Shown piece by piece: positions 33,928 through 34,189 of a stretch of DNA of 34,189 bases (the stretch's first letter is position 1; every line of letters starts with the position of its first letter). Position numbers and translations under genes: made by a program. The stretch lies in the NCBI GenBank assembly GCA_002720745.1, contig PBJO01000005.1, positions 39,388 to 73,576 on the forward strand. The letters are read 5' to 3'. Source of the DNA: Balneola sp. Its GTDB lineage: Bacteria; Bacteroidota; Rhodothermia; Balneolales; Balneolaceae. Under the pieces are notes generated by a model. It searched no databases and was not told where the DNA came from. It worked only from the letters and a program-made list of their open reading frames with translations.

Positions 33928-34189
33928 TGCCTTGGTAATCGGGGTAGCCGGAGGAAGTGGATCGGGAAAAACTACCGTTGTAAATCTAATATGTAATCAT
34001 TTTGACCAACAAAACATTCTTAGAATTGAGCATGATTCCTATTATCGAGATCTAAAGCACATGCCCTTCGCAGACCGTCTTCAGCAGAATTTCGATCATC
34101 CTGATTCTCTAGAGACCGAATTATTAATCCGGCACCTCAAAGCACTGCTTAAGGGATATCCAGTGCAGATACCTCAATATAATTTCGCT
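33908..34189 (+). CDS. udk: Uridine kinase, 5' part, cut by window end
   Basis: 94 codons are visible, from ATG 33908 to the window edge. Contains the P-loop AGGSGSGKTT (14-23), then EHDSYYRDL and NFDHPDSLETELLIRHL, the uridine/cytidine kinase signature. Udk salvages uridine and cytidine to UMP/CMP. The start overlaps the amidase stop by 20 bases in another frame, so translation is likely coupled. The C-terminal half is outside the window. Confidence 0.93.
   Translation, partial: MKKTKTNALVIGVAGGSGSGKTTVVNLICNHFDQQNILRIEHDSYYRDLKHMPFADRLQQNFDHPDSLETELLIRHLKALLKGYPVQIPQYNFA

Overview
The window reads as chromosomal core of a marine-type Bacteroidota-like bacterium. Balneolota/Rhodothermota are the closest fit I can argue from protein flavour. 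The support is indirect: an ssb gene overlapping a GldE-like CNNM/CorC gene (a Bacteroidota neighbourhood), a short RsmI-like methylase, AT-rich leaders with little Shine-Dalgarno, several GTG/TTG starts, and large outer-membrane-barrel genes. Species is not claimed. No rRNA, tRNA, CRISPR array or recognisable insertion sequence was seen.

Layout. (1) 1-1460: a decayed pair, an ammonium transporter with a large internal deletion, a TGA stop and a lost channel histidine, followed by an outer-membrane protein gene with three in-frame stops. (2) 1609-6880, minus strand: pgk, an exported asparaginase-type Ntn hydrolase, ssb, gldE-like and murB. (3) 7168-12073: cysteine desulfurase, a LOG-family phosphoribohydrolase, a small membrane protein, a long-chain acyl-CoA ligase (minus) and a Fur-family regulator. 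(4) 12123-16393, minus: cinA, an outer-membrane barrel with a TonB-plug-like N-terminus, and ftsX. (5) 16539-18331, plus: pgsA (broken by one extra base in an A10 tract), pgpA and pyrE. (6) 18404-19333: secreted EEP-fold hydrolase. (7) 19648-23036, minus: a tight, very AT-rich five-gene operon of YnbA-like and YnbB-like lipid enzymes, a PlsC acyltransferase, an SMR/EamA-like carrier and a lipoprotein with an alpha/beta-hydrolase-like fold but no canonical nucleophile. (8) 23682-28050: miaB, a membrane protein with a large N-terminal domain, anmK and a small acidic protein. (9) 28051-28647: gene graveyard with an aspartokinase remnant and a 3x15-nt tandem repeat. (10) 28648-34189: DUF819 transporter-like protein, a beta-lactamase-fold pseudoenzyme with a membrane partner, an RsmI-like methylase, an N-acetylmuramoyl-L-alanine amidase and the start of uridine kinase.

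How it works together. The core genes cover envelope synthesis and recycling (murB, anmK, amidase, ftsX), phosphatidylglycerol synthesis (pgsA, pgpA) and nucleotide/tRNA/cofactor metabolism (pyrE, udk, miaB, cinA, desulfurase). The best candidate for an undescribed system is the 19.6-23.0 kb operon. By domain logic it acylates to phosphatidate, activates it to CDP-diacylglycerol, condenses that with an unknown alcohol, and may move or remodel the product with its carrier and lipoprotein. It would be an accessory phospholipid pathway running beside the housekeeping PgsA/PgpA route, inserted as an AT-rich block between the EEP hydrolase gene and miaB.
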